From Lepeophtheirus salmonis (lineage: Eukaryota; Arthropoda; Copepoda; Siphonostomatoida; Caligidae): 64,000 nucleotides of DNA. Below the pieces are notes generated by a model that saw nothing but the letters and a program-made list of their open reading frames with translations, had not been told where the DNA came from and did no database searches. This document shows, in pieces, positions 36,491 to 48,923 of the stretch (positions within the stretch are counted from its first letter, which is position 1; each line of letters starts with the position of its first letter). The translations under genes and the position numbers were made by a program. The stretch spans positions 17,422,001 through 17,486,000 of the forward strand of contig NC_052136.2 of NCBI RefSeq assembly GCF_016086655.4, written 5' to 3'.

Positions 36491-37349
36491 TTATTCCTTA
36501 TAACTGCCTCTTTTATCAACTACCTCCCTTAGACGTGTTTGAAATGCTTCATAGCTTGCATGCACCATAGATTTAGGAAGTTTCGCCCATTCCATCTGAA
36601 TTTGTAAGGCACGGAGATCTTCCAAATTTAAATATAGACGAGTTTTTACATTCAAACTCGAGGTAACATTACACAAAGTAGTCGAGGAGGTTAATATCTG
36701 GACTCAAAGGGGCCACATAGATTTGTCCCAAAAAAGAACTTTTGCTTAAAGCCACTCTTGGCATTGAATACAGGTATGTATTGGATCTTGCTAAAAGGTT
36801 ACCTTAATCGTTTTAGAATAGTTTGTTTTAAGCTACAGACCGACGAGAGGTTCTAAAACGTATGAAATGTAGTCACCCGTCTTCAAACAGAGGCCCTCCA
36901 GAATAAAAACCAAAGGAAGCTTATCTCCTTTACTTGAAATTCTTGCCCAAACCAAAAGGGATCGACTATTTATCTGTTTTGGATTCTTGTCTTAATATAC
37001 ATCTTTTGATGATGAAGGTAAGATTCGGTCGTTTTTACGTTGAATTTTTGATCCAGGTCCCATTTCTTCTCTTTCAAAAATACAATATTTCCTGCCCGCA
37101 TGCAAAGTTCTAATAACGTTTACTTCCTTGAATCTGTTTCATCCGTGCATCTTCCATGAGATTCTGACCGAAGCAAAATTCAGAGAAACCATCCTTAGGT
37201 CTTTATGGATGATTCGATTCATCAAAGTCCTTGACACGTTGATCTCCTAAGCCATTTTTTGCCATTGATATGTTGGGGTTTCTGTATATTTTTAATTTAA
37301 TTTTCCGAACGTTATTTGGGTTCCGAGAAGACCTTGGACAATTAGACAT
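36491..37349 (-). pseudogene. Nearly full-span Tc1/mariner transposase relic
   Basis: The minus strand begins at ATG 37349-37347 with MSNCPRSSRNPNNVRKIKLK. It then has RNPNISMAKNG and, in another frame, INVSRTLMNRIIHKDLRM, together a helix-turn-helix DNA-binding region. The middle is unreadable in a single frame, although GTWIKNS-like and FGFYSGG-like remnants survive. The end reads APLSPDINLLDYFV, which holds the third catalytic Asp, then LEDLRALQIQMEWAKLPKS, MVHASYEAFQTRLREVV and a stop at 36491. The span of ~860 bp is near the length of a transposase of ~330 residues minus small deletions. Several frameshifts and stops make it non-functional. Terminal repeats were not identified. Confidence 0.75.
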
Positions 37350-38509
37350 GCTTATAAAAATTATACTGTTGGAAAACTAAAAAAAATGATGAATACATAA
37401 ATTTATTTTATTTAGAGGTTAGGATCCAATATAAATTTCATATATGACGTTTGTGGAGTCGTCACTAGGATTTTTTTTTTTTGTGGGTGGAGTAACTTGT
37501 TTTTATTTAATTAAAGAAGACAAATTTAAGAAATTGACCAATTATTTATTTCAAATTGTGACAAAAACCAAAATTTTGAAAACAGACTTTCCTTTTCTCG
37601 CAGTCCTTAGCCTCAATACGTGTCCATATGCTGTCATCAAGAAGATTAAAGTCAAACAAAGATAAATCTCCTCTGAAATATATATCTGCATTCGCCAGCA
37701 ACTTCCGGTACAAAGGGTATCAGTTTACTATGAAGTATATTAATATATAAACCTAAGCTCATGGATGATAACGAAAACTATTTTATTAAAATACGCTTTT
37801 ATTAGTGGGAACTAAAACATAAAGATTAGCCAATTTTCTATACTAAAATTGATGTCTGTTTGTATTTCAAAAGCGTAATATATCCCTTGGAATGAAAATG
37901 GTTTTTTTTAATGTATCTACCTACACAAATACCTTATTGATTGATAGTTGATTGTATCATATTTTTTTTTGTCTATAACTAGTTACGCCATCAATTGTAC
38001 TCACTCATTTTATAACTACGTTTAATACATATTAATAATTCTTTAAAACTACCTAGCTCACATTTCATTCAATTTTATTACAATTTTGAAACTTTTATCC
38101 ATTAAATGTAAAAATAACATTAAAAAATCATAAAAATAGTTCCTTGTTTTAATTTTCATTCTTCATCAGAATGTAATTAATCTAATTTGTAAAATAAAAG
38201 TAGAGAAGGCATATTGATGGATGATTTCTATGTATACTTAGAAAAAAGAAGTATGCTATCGATTTGTAAACATACTAAAATATAACGTGTTAACATAAAA
38301 GAAGGCTTAGATAAGAAAGAAGAAATTGAGAATAAAGGATTTTTCTATAGAAAATAAGTTAATTTATTTATTCTAACTAATTGATTTTTTTAAAAATGCC
38401 AATTTCAGCCTGCTTTATGTTGACACGTCACAAATGTAAGTGTCGCTATATTGTTGAACCGCATGTATATTAGTAATTCAGAAAAAGAGATGTTTGATTG
38501 CTTAAGACT
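37350..38509. other. Non-coding stretch
   Basis: No gene is supported; the frame at 37444-37665 is low-information. Confidence 0.55.
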
Positions 38510-38566
38510 CGTGTTTTTCAAACTTTTTTCAATTTAAAATTTCAAGGCACCCCTTTATATATATTA
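38510..38566 (+). repeat. hAT-like terminal sequence, unpaired
   Basis: The phrase GTGTTTTTCAAACTTTTTTC, followed by AAGGCACCCCTTTA, resembles hAT (Charlie-like) ends of the form CAGTGTTTCTCAA...CACCCCT. No partner end is visible within a plausible distance and no hAT coding segment follows, so it may be a fragment. An unidentified plus-strand frame lies at 38683-38934. Confidence 0.3.
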
Positions 38567-41500
38567 TTAAAAGGACAATGCCAATGTCTACAACTCTGAG
38601 AGAGGAGGGAGTGTGATTCACAATCCATTGAAGACGTGAGCCGGTGTAACAGAGAAATGTTGTTTTTTATTGGCAAAGATAAATGATAGGCAGAGACAGA
38701 GCTCTTGTTTTACTGCCTTTAGTCGACTTTGAACTAATTTTTGATGTACATATATCAGTGTTGGAAAGCTCAGAACAGACAGATGCCTTACTTGAAACCA
38801 CTAAGTACTCATTTTCTGCTAATATTCAAAATCTGTCAAGTTCCATGTCTTCACATATCATTTTAAGGGTGTGCTCTTATCAGTTGCTTCGACTGTTGCA
38901 CTCAAGAGTGCCCTGCACTTTCCAGTCTGCTTGAAATCCAAGTATTAAGGTCCTAGTTAAACTTTACATAAGACTCCGATGGAAAATATTTATTAACTCA
39001 CTCGTCCAGACATTCAGAGGTTAGGCAATGAGGTTTAAATTCTCCTGCTGCTTAGATGCACATTGTACAAAGGAAACATAGCCAACATATTCCTCAAAAT
39101 ATTTTATTTTTAAATTTATAGTCAAGTTCGATTTTGAAAAGGTAATTTAAACATCCCCAGCATTGTTTAAAAAAAAAAATTGAAAGCTTATAATAGGTAA
39201 CTATTGGGAGGTAATTATAACACAACAAAAAGGGCACCAATGTACTTTGGCACACATTTTGAGAAATTATATTTTAGATTAGTCCATAATCTTTATTGAA
39301 TCTCTCAAACTTTTCCCCCCCAAAAGTGATATATTTTATAAATTTATACTCAACATGCTTAAACAATTATTTTTTTCTTTTATTGTGCCATCAAAAATTC
39401 AAAACATCCAGAATTGATACTTATTCTTCAGGAGCTGAGTAAAAATATGGTAAAAAAGTGCAATTTAGTTTTACAACTTCAAAAACTTAAAATTCTAAAT
39501 TATCTAAAAATTGTATTTTTGGTTTAAAGAAAGAAATTGGATACATTTAATTTCCCTTCTTCGGTAAAACATATAATATACATATGTAAGACAACAATTA
39601 GGGAGTAGACCTCTCACTGTAACGTACTTAGAACTTATACTACATACACAAGATACCATTTTGATCCCATTTAACAAAGCCTTCCTGTAGAAAATAATTA
39701 TTTGAATTCTTCATTACAGTTGTTTTGATTATATTTTTCTATTTTTGAAAATAAACACTCAGAAACTCATTCTTCAAATAGATCCCTTCTAATCTTGTCA
39801 AAGAATGATAAATTGATACGTTGTTAACTTCAAATTATAATAATATATTGGAATAATTTTGACAAACATTTCCATTCTGTTAGTCCAAGAGAGATCTGGA
39901 TTTATGTGCATAAACTTAATATCAATTTTTAGAAAAAATCATCCTTCAAGAAGGGCTCAATCCTAAAGAAATTTCATAAAATGAAGAAATAAGTCATTAT
40001 TAAAACATTGCAGATCTTCAAAACTGCTACTAATGCTTTCAAGATCATAATTTTAGTATCAATTTATTTATTTAATCATGGCTCTGACAATTTCAAGGTA
40101 GAAGGCATTCAAAACACAATGACGTGAGTCGAAAACTGTTTTCAAAACAAGTTATCACAGTATTTTGTTAAAAATATAGATACAATTTAAAAAAAAAAAA
40201 ACAATAAAAAAATATCTATTAAAAAAACGCAGATAACATATTTATCTCAGTCCACAATAAAACCAAAATGTTGCCAGGTCCTGCACCGAAACGTAAAAAA
40301 TAGCTGCGTCTAACATTATTTTCTTAAAAAAATGAGGATTCAAAATTATTTTCTTGAAGAAAAGATTTAAAATATATAAATTTACGTACAAAAAAGAAAA
40401 TAACCTGTCCCTAGATAATGATACCATGAGTTTTTATAATTTTTAACAATTAATTACTAATATTTTTCATGGAACTATCGTTCAATTTTTATTGATTGCT
40501 TCCACTAACGTTTCATAATTTTTATTATAAGGACACCTTGTTAAAGACTGAGTTGTTAATATATAGTGATTAAACCAGATGGACAAATTCCCCCTGAAAA
40601 ATCAAAAGTAAAATTCGTTTTATGATTTTTTAAATGAACCAAAAAAAAAAAAATTAAAGTAACTGTAAGTAAGGTTTATTAACGAGCCTGTTTTTGCCTC
40701 ATATTAAAAAAAACAAAGAAGAGTCATATATTTAGCATATACTAAAGCCTTTTTTTAGTGTGCAATTGTATTTGTCGTAGACAACATGAACATTTATTTT
40801 TATTTTCTCGAGCTGTTTGTATTAACTATTGGGTATTATGATTGAGTGTGCTCATAAAGTAGAGCAGATAATTAGTTGGATTAATCTTAATATTAATAAA
40901 GCAAATCTATATTACTAAGAAGTGTGCTTGAAATAAAAGTATTTTGAATATCATGAGGGGTTTTAATACAGCCTAGTACACACAAGTTTTGAATCCCATT
41001 GAAGTGATGCAATTTCTTTCACTTGGCTATCTTAAGGTATTAGAGCAATATTTCTACATTAGTAACCATGTATTTCTAAAATGACAACTACATATTTTCA
41101 AGGAAGTGCAAGTTAACAATAATAATATTAAACAATTCATTCTTGAAAAAACAAAAATGAATGCTTAGCGTTGTTTTCCATAGTCTTATAACTCTATTCT
41201 ATAATATTCTCATTTCAAAATGCTTAATGTGGCCAAGTAGAATTTAAAAATATTTTATGCGGTGTGTTTTTATTAAAGGTAGAACTTAAGGAGCCTAAAG
41301 TTCAATAATCTTAAGACCGATTTTACCCAGTTTTTGAAAGAGATAATTGAAGGTTTTTTTTGTACGTCAATCAACATAATCTATCATATTTTCTTATGGT
41401 TGGTTTGACTCCCAATCAATCTCTTAAAGTATTCATTAATGTATATTTAGAGCATGAAAAGTTTCTATTTGATAAAATTAGAGTGAAGTTTTTTAATTTT

Positions 41501-41740
41501 ATTTGCAAGGTTTAACGATGGTTTAAATACTAACTATATCCCAAAATATATCTGATACATGGTTATATCAGTCGCATACTTATGTATCTTTATTGCATCT
41601 CTAATACTTTCTACCTCCAAAAAATGAAATGAAAAGTCACAAAATAAAATGGTAGTTTGACAATTACGCTATTCTTTCCAATAGTTGGTTAATAAATTGT
41701 TATTCCCATTAACATAAGTATTAATATGTCAAAGATATTT
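38567..41740. other. Long non-coding stretch
   Basis: No gene is recognisable. The frame at 38683-38934 has ordinary composition (for example ISVLESSEQTDALLETTKYS) but shows no splice context, domain or start evidence, so it is left uncalled. The remainder is A/T-rich with homopolymer runs near 39170, 40190 and 40640. Confidence 0.45.
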
Positions 41741-42240
41741 TTTAGATATGTTGATGAAGGTCATCATTGGGAAGCGGGGTTTGGCTTGGTGTTTGGAATT
41801 TAAATTAAATTTCAAATATTAAATTTTTTGAAAAAAAAATCAAATAATTAAATTTTTCGAAAAAAATTCAAAGCCACAGCTGTTCAAAAAATTACATTTT
41901 TGGAAAATAATTTCAAAATTCCACAGCTGTTTACAAAAATTCCAAAAATTCATACCTATTTACCATACATTTTCTTGAAAAAAATTGAAAAATTAAATAA
42001 AATTTCAAACATTAAATTTAAAAAGAAAAATCAATGTTTAAATTTTCTGGCAAAAAGAAAAGTTCCTTTATTATGGGGCTCTACATCTCATTCAGCTCAC
42101 TCCCTGCGGATGCCCCTAGGAATGAATTTGGCCTCTGATTCAAATTTTTCCTTATGACTTAGGTCGGGTTGCCAGCATTTTGGGGCCAACACATCACTAG
42201 TATGCATACTATCCTTTCCTCCAGTTCTGAAATCCTAACT
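41741..42240 (+). repeat. AT-rich repeat with CACAGCTGTT units
   Basis: The segment starts with a GC-raised lead (GTCATCATTGGGAAGCGGGG), passes through A/T-rich DNA where CCACAGCTGTT-like words recur 47 bp apart (41874 and 41921), and ends with TGCGGATGCCCCTAGGAATG and GGTCGGGTTGCCAGCATTTT. Internal words such as TTAAATT and GAAAAAAA recur. The reading frame at 41900-42157 is a by-product of this low-complexity core. Confidence 0.5.
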
Positions 42241-43796
42241 ATACCACTGTAATGCACCTACATTGGATTTGCCTTATCCCTCCTCCTGTTATCATGCATG
42301 AATTCATGTCATAAGCTTTAATTCTCTCTTACTTTGTGAATTTTTTTGCTTTTTTGCGTATTTATTTGCTATATACATTAGAGGATATTCATCACTAAGT
42401 ACAAACAAACTATTCAGAAAGTTGCATCATCCACAAGTAATTATGTACTATGAATATATGTAAGTCTATATCTGAAAGTTCAAACAGTTACAGATTTGAA
42501 ACAATTCGTGCATGTGTTGTATAGTTTGTCTATTAACTGCGTGATATTACGAAACGCTTAAGATAGATGCTTAATTGCAATAAGCAATTAAATGTATTGA
42601 CCTACCTATAAAAAATATTGGATTTTTTTTACAGATTCCTAAAGAGTTTCTTACATAGCATGAAGAGGTCAATTACATGATGATGCTAAATACCTCTAAG
42701 AGAGAACAATTGATTCTCTATTACATAAGAGAGCAAACGGTATTTTCTGCCCACTTACATATTATGTACAGTGTACATACAACCTAAGGTATGAATCTAA
42801 ATATGTGAAAATGTTCGCGTAACAGTCTATTTTTGAAGTAAATTTCTTAATTTGTATCACATTTCAATTGTAGTAAACAAGACGTTTAAAAAGGATCTGT
42901 ATGGATATATGAATGTATAGTTTTTTGTGTCATATATCTTATTGTATTGATGTAAATACTTGAGTCAATTGTTATTAGTTACTCTCTACTCAATTAACCA
43001 TGTGATAATTAGATAAAATAACTTTGTTTAGTTATACGGAACTAATTGATTTGATTAAATATTTACTCAGAAGATAAGATGTGAGTAAGTCAATACTTTC
43101 TTTGTTTTACGAGCTACATACAAAGATACTTGCCCTTTAATCCTCATTAACTGAAGATGAAACTAATCGTGACAGCCTATAGGACCATAAAAGATCACTG
43201 AACCTCAGAGACGTGGTTGCATCTACTTCTATCGGTGATAGTTTGATAATAATATTAGTCCTTTAGATCATGATAGATTTTCATAAAATATATAGTATAT
43301 GCTTTGATATTTTATAAAGCTCTTTACGAGTTATTTTCTACAAGTCTGTGTCAAGTCTAGACTCTAGATTCTTTGAGATGGAGTCGGGGCTTAGTCGGAA
43401 GCAACATTTCAATAACATTTAAATGCCTCATGGTTATTAGGCGAGAGTAGGAATCCCTAGCAAGGATATGTATGAATCTCAAGTGTCTAGTCTTTTTTAT
43501 GCCCTGAAAAATGTATTTTCGAGTCGTACATGATAATATGATCACATGTTATTAAATATAGAATCCATTTGAATTGCGTCATAGGCCGGTTTGAGATATT
43601 CTTCGAAATTGTTTTTTGCATATTTGGAACACTTCCTTCTCGGTTATTCAATTTCAGTGTTTAATTATTATATTTATTGGAGGAAACCCCAAGTATTTGA
43701 TTAGAAATGAGAGTCCTTCAGTATCCCACACACAATACCACAATGATCAAAAATGACCTTTCAGCATAATCTACATAAAATGCAAAAATAACCTAC
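42241..43796. other. Non-coding stretch
   Basis: No gene is supported. A minus-strand frame of ~55 codons (43660 down to 43492) and one at 43357-43545 follow the candidate GPCR exons on the same strand, but neither shows transmembrane or GPCR motifs. Confidence 0.4.
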
Positions 43797-43972
43797 CTTT
43801 TTTAAAAGCTGAAGTTTGAGTCCCCGTCTCAACACCTGCGGCTTCCTTATTATTATTAACAACATGCTGTTGCTGTTTGTCCCTTTTTCCTTTTCTCTTT
43901 TTGGTCAATTCCTTTCTCATACAGAGAAGTACGTAACCGAAGGATGTTGCCATGATGGGAATAATAAAAAAT
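43797..43972 (-). CDS. Candidate class A GPCR exon: TM5 and third intracellular loop
   Basis: A minus-strand exon candidate is bounded by an acceptor-like GATTTTTCTAAG and a good donor (AAAAAG followed by GTAGGT). It encodes FFIIPIMATSFGYVLLCMRK, a hydrophobic helix in which Phe, Pro and Tyr have the class A GPCR TM5 spacing: F three before P, and Y eight after it (5.47, 5.50, 5.58). A strongly basic stretch follows (KELTKKRKGKRDKQQQH), then a polar segment up to the donor. This order fits TM5 leading into a long third intracellular loop. The phase matches the upstream exon candidate exactly (AA plus A giving Lys). TM6-TM7 and TM1-TM4 exons were not found, so the receptor type is unknown. A single-pass membrane protein remains possible. 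Confidence 0.4.
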
Positions 43973-44439
43973 CTTAGAAAAATCACTTTTATGTATGACA
44001 AAACTTTCGTCTCAGTTAAAGCTTTCAAAACTCTTAATAGTCTAACTTTGAAATGATACTATGGCCCAAAGTTTGACAATTAATTCGCTGAATCCATCCA
44101 CTAGAAATGAGTTCCCGAAATTTGAGTAATAGCCTTTGTATCTTCTATGTATGTATGTTGTACGAAAATAAGGCTGCCTAGATACACTTTAAATGACTAC
44201 GAAGGATATGTACATCAACACTAAGAGGGGGAAGGAGGAATAGAAAAGAAAAAGGAGGATGAAGGCTCCTTAGATTCACATAGGTAGGTAACAAACTGAC
44301 ACGGTCCCTGACAAGCGGGAATAGAAAAAACTACTATTAGTAAGACTACTGTAAAAAAGATTATACTTTAGTGGACTTGAGGTGGTACACACGCTCCTAC
44401 GTTTCGTTTGCTATTCATTGCATACACACACGGACCTAC

Positions 44440-44531
44440 TTTTTTCTGTTCATATGTATGTAATACTTTGCGTGTGTTGGATTGTTGAAATCATCATCAT
44501 CTGATTGGAGTGCGTAGGATGAGAAGTCTTC
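44440..44531 (-). CDS. Candidate upstream exon of the same gene (acidic loop)
   Basis: On the minus strand a 22-T run and GTAG make a strong acceptor in front of 44531, and AAAAAA followed by GTAGGT makes a donor after 44440. The 92-bp interval is open in one frame (EDFSSYALQSDDDDFNNPTH, then AKYYIHMNRK) and leaves two bases, which fit the phase of the exon at 43972. In a receptor model this would be the end of the second extracellular loop leading into TM5, with a 467-bp intron between. The loop lacks the Cys expected in that region, which would have to lie in an earlier exon. Other frames are closed or low-complexity. Confidence 0.3.
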
Positions 44532-44535
44532 CTAC

Positions 44536-44557
44536 AAAAAAAAAAAAAAAAAAAAAA
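44536..44557 (+). repeat. 22-A homopolymer run
   Basis: On the minus strand this run is a poly-T tract placed directly before a GTAG acceptor-like site, so it may act as a polypyrimidine tract. Confidence 0.9.
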
Positions 44558-44744
44558 GATGAAAACATTTATTTATTTTTTGAACGCGAAAATTTTGGGG
44601 GTGTCACACTCCCTTAATTCCCAGGCAACCAAAGGTTTGACTTCTATGAGTAACTTGAATGTATTTAGTTGAAATGTGCGGTCTGAAAATTATGTTTGTA
44701 TCTATGTACATTAGGTATGTACAAATCCCATTATATGATGTACC

Positions 44745-45050
44745 GTCCTAAATTTTAAGGACGGGTCCCAATCGGCCGCAAAAAGTGTCTATCGAAAAAT
44801 CTTTGATACATGAAGTCATCATACATATACCAGTGACGTCATAATAATTCAATCTTCTATGATTTTAATAGTCTTAAGACTTTTATCCACACGTTTTAAA
44901 GATGCTTGAATGTTTACCAAATTATTTAAATGGTCGACTGGTGTACTTTAGCATAATATTAGTATGGAAGGTACTTTTAAAATTGGAAAGTTTTGTGAGG
45001 ACTGACAACAAGTACGAGACAGGACTGGACCAGATAGGCGACGTAACCAA
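44745..45050 (+). repeat. Dispersed GACT-rich repeat family A, long copy
   Basis: It starts with TACCGTCCTAAATTTTAAGG, then ACGGGTCCCAATCGG. Its middle holds GTGACGTCATAATAATTCAA. It ends with GAGACAGGACTGGACCAGAT, then AGGCGACGTAACC. The ends resemble the GGACTGGACC and GTCACGAGG parts of families A and C. The copy is non-coding. Confidence 0.5.
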
Positions 45051-45341
45051 TTTTAAGTTCCATATTAATGACCAATAAAACCCTAATGTACATATAGTAG
45101 GGTGACCCTATTTTTATTTCCAAAATAGAAATCGCGTGGCTTAGTTGGGAGGATATTTTGAAATTGATAAATAAAATATTATTATATCATATAGTCCAAA
45201 ATATATTTTGGATGAAATATAATTAAAAATAAAGTGTTGTACTGGCTTTAATTATGACTCAATTTGGTAGTTTTTGCCTCCCTCGCCTCATTAAAATAAT
45301 AAGCTACCCAAATGCTACTGGAGATTCCTATCACATTATGC
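45051..45341. other. Non-coding spacer
   Basis: No gene; A/T-rich flank of the adjacent MITE. Confidence 0.55.
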
Positions 45342-45637
45342 AAGGTTTATAGAAATACAAGGTTATACCCTACAGCGTGTACAACTGATGTTTCACTTCC
45401 ACCATACTTTTTAATATTGACATCGTAGTGTATGAGTGGTTGCGTGTTTTCTCAAAATCTGTTCTTCTTGCCTGACAGTCGGTACGATACATTAAATTGA
45501 AAATTCTATCAATAGTGAAGTCAAAAAATATGAGTGGTTACGTGTTTTGTCAAAATCTGCCGATCTTACTTAGCAGACGGTACGATTCATCGAATTGAAA
45601 ATTCTAGCAACCTTTAACCTTGTATTTCTATAAACTT
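45342..45637. mobile_element. MITE with 23-24-bp inverted ends and internal duplication
   Basis: The left end (45342-45365) reads AAGGTTTATAGAAATACAAG, then GTTA. The reverse complement of the right end (45615-45637) is the same except for one missing G. Between them an ~83-bp segment occurs twice with a 98-bp period (45431 and 45529), each starting TATGAGTGGTT and ending AATTGAAAATTCTA. Total length is 296 bp with no coding capacity. Flanks share an imperfect ATTATGC/AATAATGC word that might be a decayed target duplication. The superfamily is unresolved. Confidence 0.8.
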
Positions 45638-46562
45638 TAAAATAATGCTAAATTCAATAGATACCTTGTATTTTACTAATGACCTTTCAGCAATTTCACT
45701 TACCCCTCAAAAGTTTATCAAATTCTGACCCTTATGAAAAAAAAAAAAAAAACAGCTGATAGATACAGTGTCATCTTTTGTGTTGATGGGATAACATAAA
45801 GACAACATGTGGATATCCATACTTAATTTAGAAACTATGTAGTTTAGAACCATACTAAAATCCTTTGGGCTTATAGATATAATTATAATTGTACTGTAGA
45901 AAAACCATTAACTTGATTAAGAACAGAAAATAATCCAAGTTTTGATTTTCTTTTGATGTAGGTACATTGTTCAAAGACTTTTTCGTCTTTTTTATAGCCT
46001 TGAAGCTTTATCACAAGAAAGAGACAAAAAAATATGTTTAGCCATTGAAAGGAATCATGGCATTGTAATTATTTGTATTATTTATAGAAGCTGCAATAAT
46101 TGTTCAAAAAATAAACAATGACTTGCACCGGTACATAAGAATAGGATTTCTTTTTAAATATAATGCAATCCCTTCTACACATCTATTTATTATTTAGTCT
46201 GAGAGTCTGAGACCACTTTTATTTCTACCCCATTTTTTGATGAAATTTGGAGTGGTTTTCGTGAATTTCTAGGGCTTTTCTTTGATGTAAAAACGTTTAC
46301 TATATGATTAAACGTGTAGTAAGCTAACACAAAAATGATTTTTAACAAAAATAAAGATAAGGATAGAAGACTAATTTATTTTTTTCATTATGATAGGTTT
46401 ATCAACGAGAAACCCCTTATTTTTCCAATAGATGACTTTTAAATGTTTATTTCGTTTTGTATAAGTGTGAACAGTTTACACTCGATGGTGTAAGAAAGAT
46501 AATATTTCTTGCTAAAAATATTTCTCAAACAGTTTTGTGATTGTTCGACTCAGTATTGCTTG
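45638..46562. other. Non-coding stretch
   Basis: No gene is recognisable. A poly-A tract lies near 45737. Confidence 0.55.
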
Positions 46563-46800
46563 AAATTGCGTCAAAGATGGCACCAGTTTTACAGTTGTTT
46601 TTTTATAAAGGTAAAAATGAAAGTAATGTTAACGGTTGTGACAACCAATCACACTCAATTTTGGTTTAATTTTTTCCGTTCCGGTAATTTTGATATCAAA
46701 GATGGACTACGCTCTAGAAGGCCAATTGTCGAAAATGAAGATAACACATGGAAATGGTGGAATCCAACAATGATGTGAGTACTTTTTTGTTTGCTTAGGA
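46563..46800 (+). pseudogene. Mariner transposase N-terminal relic
   Basis: Three successive frames give LQLFFYKGKNESNVNG, then FNFFRSGNFDIKDGLRSRRP, then MEMVESNNDVSTF. This matches the start of irritans-type mariner transposases: the first helix with its KGKN motif, the WF-x-FRSGNFD-x-KD-x-x-RSGRP linker, and the beginning of the second helix-turn-helix. Two frameshifts separate the parts. Nothing of the catalytic domain is left and no terminal repeat is visible. A GTGAGT at 46774 lies inside the third block and is therefore not taken as a splice donor. Confidence 0.7.
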
Positions 46801-47224
46801 GATAATATATTTAGTATGGATTTCTTTTTATCATATCTTATATATATATATGGATACATATGTACATATCAATACTTTGTATACATATTTCAGTCCATTA
46901 TGGGGATTCTATTCAAATTTGTGGGATAAATTAATATACCTAAGAATTTTATTTATAGTTTAAACCCTATATTTAATCAATAATACTGTCATTGGTACCG
47001 ACAGACTTGTAAGCATTCCGCTATTTTGGTGTGCCGTACAGCGTTTCGTTCAATTTATTTGTTTCGTTCTGTGTTCAAATAATAAGGTAGTACCAGATAC
47101 AGTAAATCGTAGTTTCCACTTTGATAGTGTTGGGGAAACCTCATAAAAATCTATGTTTCAAGATAATATTTCGGTAAATATTAGCGTTCAAATGAACTAC
47201 AACTGACTAAATTCGGTTCATCCA
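46801..47224. other. Non-coding stretch
   Basis: No clear gene. Sequence just before 47225 may be the unreadable 5' part of the transposase relic that follows. Confidence 0.45.
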
Positions 47225-47578
47225 TTGTCGAAATGGAGGCCAAAAGATAAAGTATACCCGATTTTGTTTGCGCCCAGCACAGCAACGAGACAAGAAAAAC
47301 TGGACCGTAGACGTAGTCGACAAACTATAGGAACAACCGTTACTTACCCTTACGCGGTCGATGAGATTGCTCCAGTAAACCAAACTAAGTTCTTACACTC
47401 AGTTATGATGCTAGGAGTCTTTGCAATACTCGAGGAGAATGTTTCCGATTTCTGGAAACACGATTTGTGGCCTCTCTTCTCAGCCTACATAAATCCTTTT
47501 GCAGATGGTACCTGGAGCTTTGTCCAATGTAGAGCCTGTGCCGTCCACCATCCTAGGGTATACACTATTGCAAAATAG
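47225..47578 (+). pseudogene. Deleted Tc1-like transposase
   Basis: One plus-strand frame of 117 codons contains TKFLHSVMMLGVFA followed closely by EENVSDFWKHDLWPLFSAYI, then NPFADGTWSFVQCRACAVHH. In Tc1-like transposases the MMLGVVAS block and the SDFW-x-KD-x-WPP-SPD-x-NPLD block are about 80-90 residues apart. Here they are nearly joined, so the part carrying the second catalytic residue is deleted. The final catalytic block reads NPFAD rather than NPLD. The first ~50 codons (MSKWRPKDKVYPILF) do not match a family I recognise. The upstream DNA-binding half is missing. Confidence 0.6.
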
Positions 47579-48923
47579 ATCTCCCAAGCATTTGTCTTTG
47601 CTTTATCAGCCCTTTAAATCATATTTAAAAAACTAAAAAAATATATAAACTTTGATTTTTTTATATACATACTATTGGAACAACCCGCTAAAATCTCATT
47701 TTTAGCATTTAAAACAAAACAAAATCCATTACGTTCATTAAACGCCGTTCAATTTTGCGTTGCATTTCAATGCTTGGGTCTTTCATAAAAAGAGGTTTAA
47801 TTTATAATCCTTTAATTTTGACCCTGAATTTTTGGTTTTTTAAGGTCAATGTGCAGCACTTCCATAAAGTTTATCAGAAATATTTGTCAATATCAATTGC
47901 CGTTAACTTATTCATCAATCTATACAAATATAATTTTGTAAAAAACTATTCTAGCTTACTTTTGTGTTGACAAACCCGATATTATGACGTAAAATTGTTT
48001 TGAAAATAAATGTTTTGGTTGGTTGGTTGAATAAGTATAATGTCTATACTCATTTTTTATTATTATTAAAGTATTCTTATTTCATAACTCCTACGTTAAA
48101 TCCAATTAGTGATGTGAAAGTTTTCTCAAGACTTACACAAAAATTAGAAGAATTAATAGAATCAATAAAACTAACATATGCCATAAACTTTTTTATACGA
48201 GTATACATATATGCAAACAAAGGCAAATATTTTATGTAGACGAATTATGAAATTAAATTTTTAGACCATTCGATATATTTCTGAGTAGTGTGCTACTCAC
48301 GCAATCCCATTCACTTTGGTCGATATGAAGTTTTTTTATGGGCACAATGAGGTGGCTTTAACATGAATCCACATAATTACGTTTATTATATGACGATATA
48401 ATAACAATTTCCTGGAATGTTTATTATAGATACAAAACTTTCCTCCCCCCCCCTGAACAATAGGACGATTAGTTTTTATAACTTTTTTTGAATTTCGATT
48501 GTTAAGATATGGTATGAAATTGACCTATGCTTAAGAGGTCATCTTAGGACACATATTTCGATCAAATTATGAAAAAAGACAAAAAGTATTTATTTAGTAA
48601 AAATAGATTCTAAGAAGAAATTTTTAGATTTTATACCCTATAAAATAATTTTGATATACATTTTTTTTACTCATAAAGAGTATTCTTTTTGTTCTCTATA
48701 ATTATCCAATAAAAACATGAAAAGAAAAAAGTTATAAATATTTTATGGTCCTCGTATAGCATGTATCTTTTTTTTTTTATTTATTTTTTTTTTTCAGAAG
48801 GAAAACATCAAAATTTTTGTATGTCATTTTCCCTGTTTGCTCCATAGATTAGCTTTAGAAAAATGGTTTAAAAATATTTAGAATAATGTCTACTATAATT
48901 TAAAAAATGGAAAATAATGAATA
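47579..48923. other. Non-coding stretch
   Basis: No gene is supported. Frames at 47755-47970 and 48000-48239 are A/T-driven. Poly-T tracts lie at 48770-48795. Confidence 0.5.

Noticed and set aside
38683..38934. Plus-strand frame of 83 codons with ordinary composition
   Set aside because: No domain, no splice context and an adjacent hAT-like end suggest transposon or chance origin; evidence is too thin to call.
46774..46800. GTGAGT splice-donor-like site followed by a CTTAG acceptor-like site
   Set aside because: The sequence is continuous mariner transposase coding (MEMVESNNDVSTF) across the site, and the interval would be far too short for an intron.
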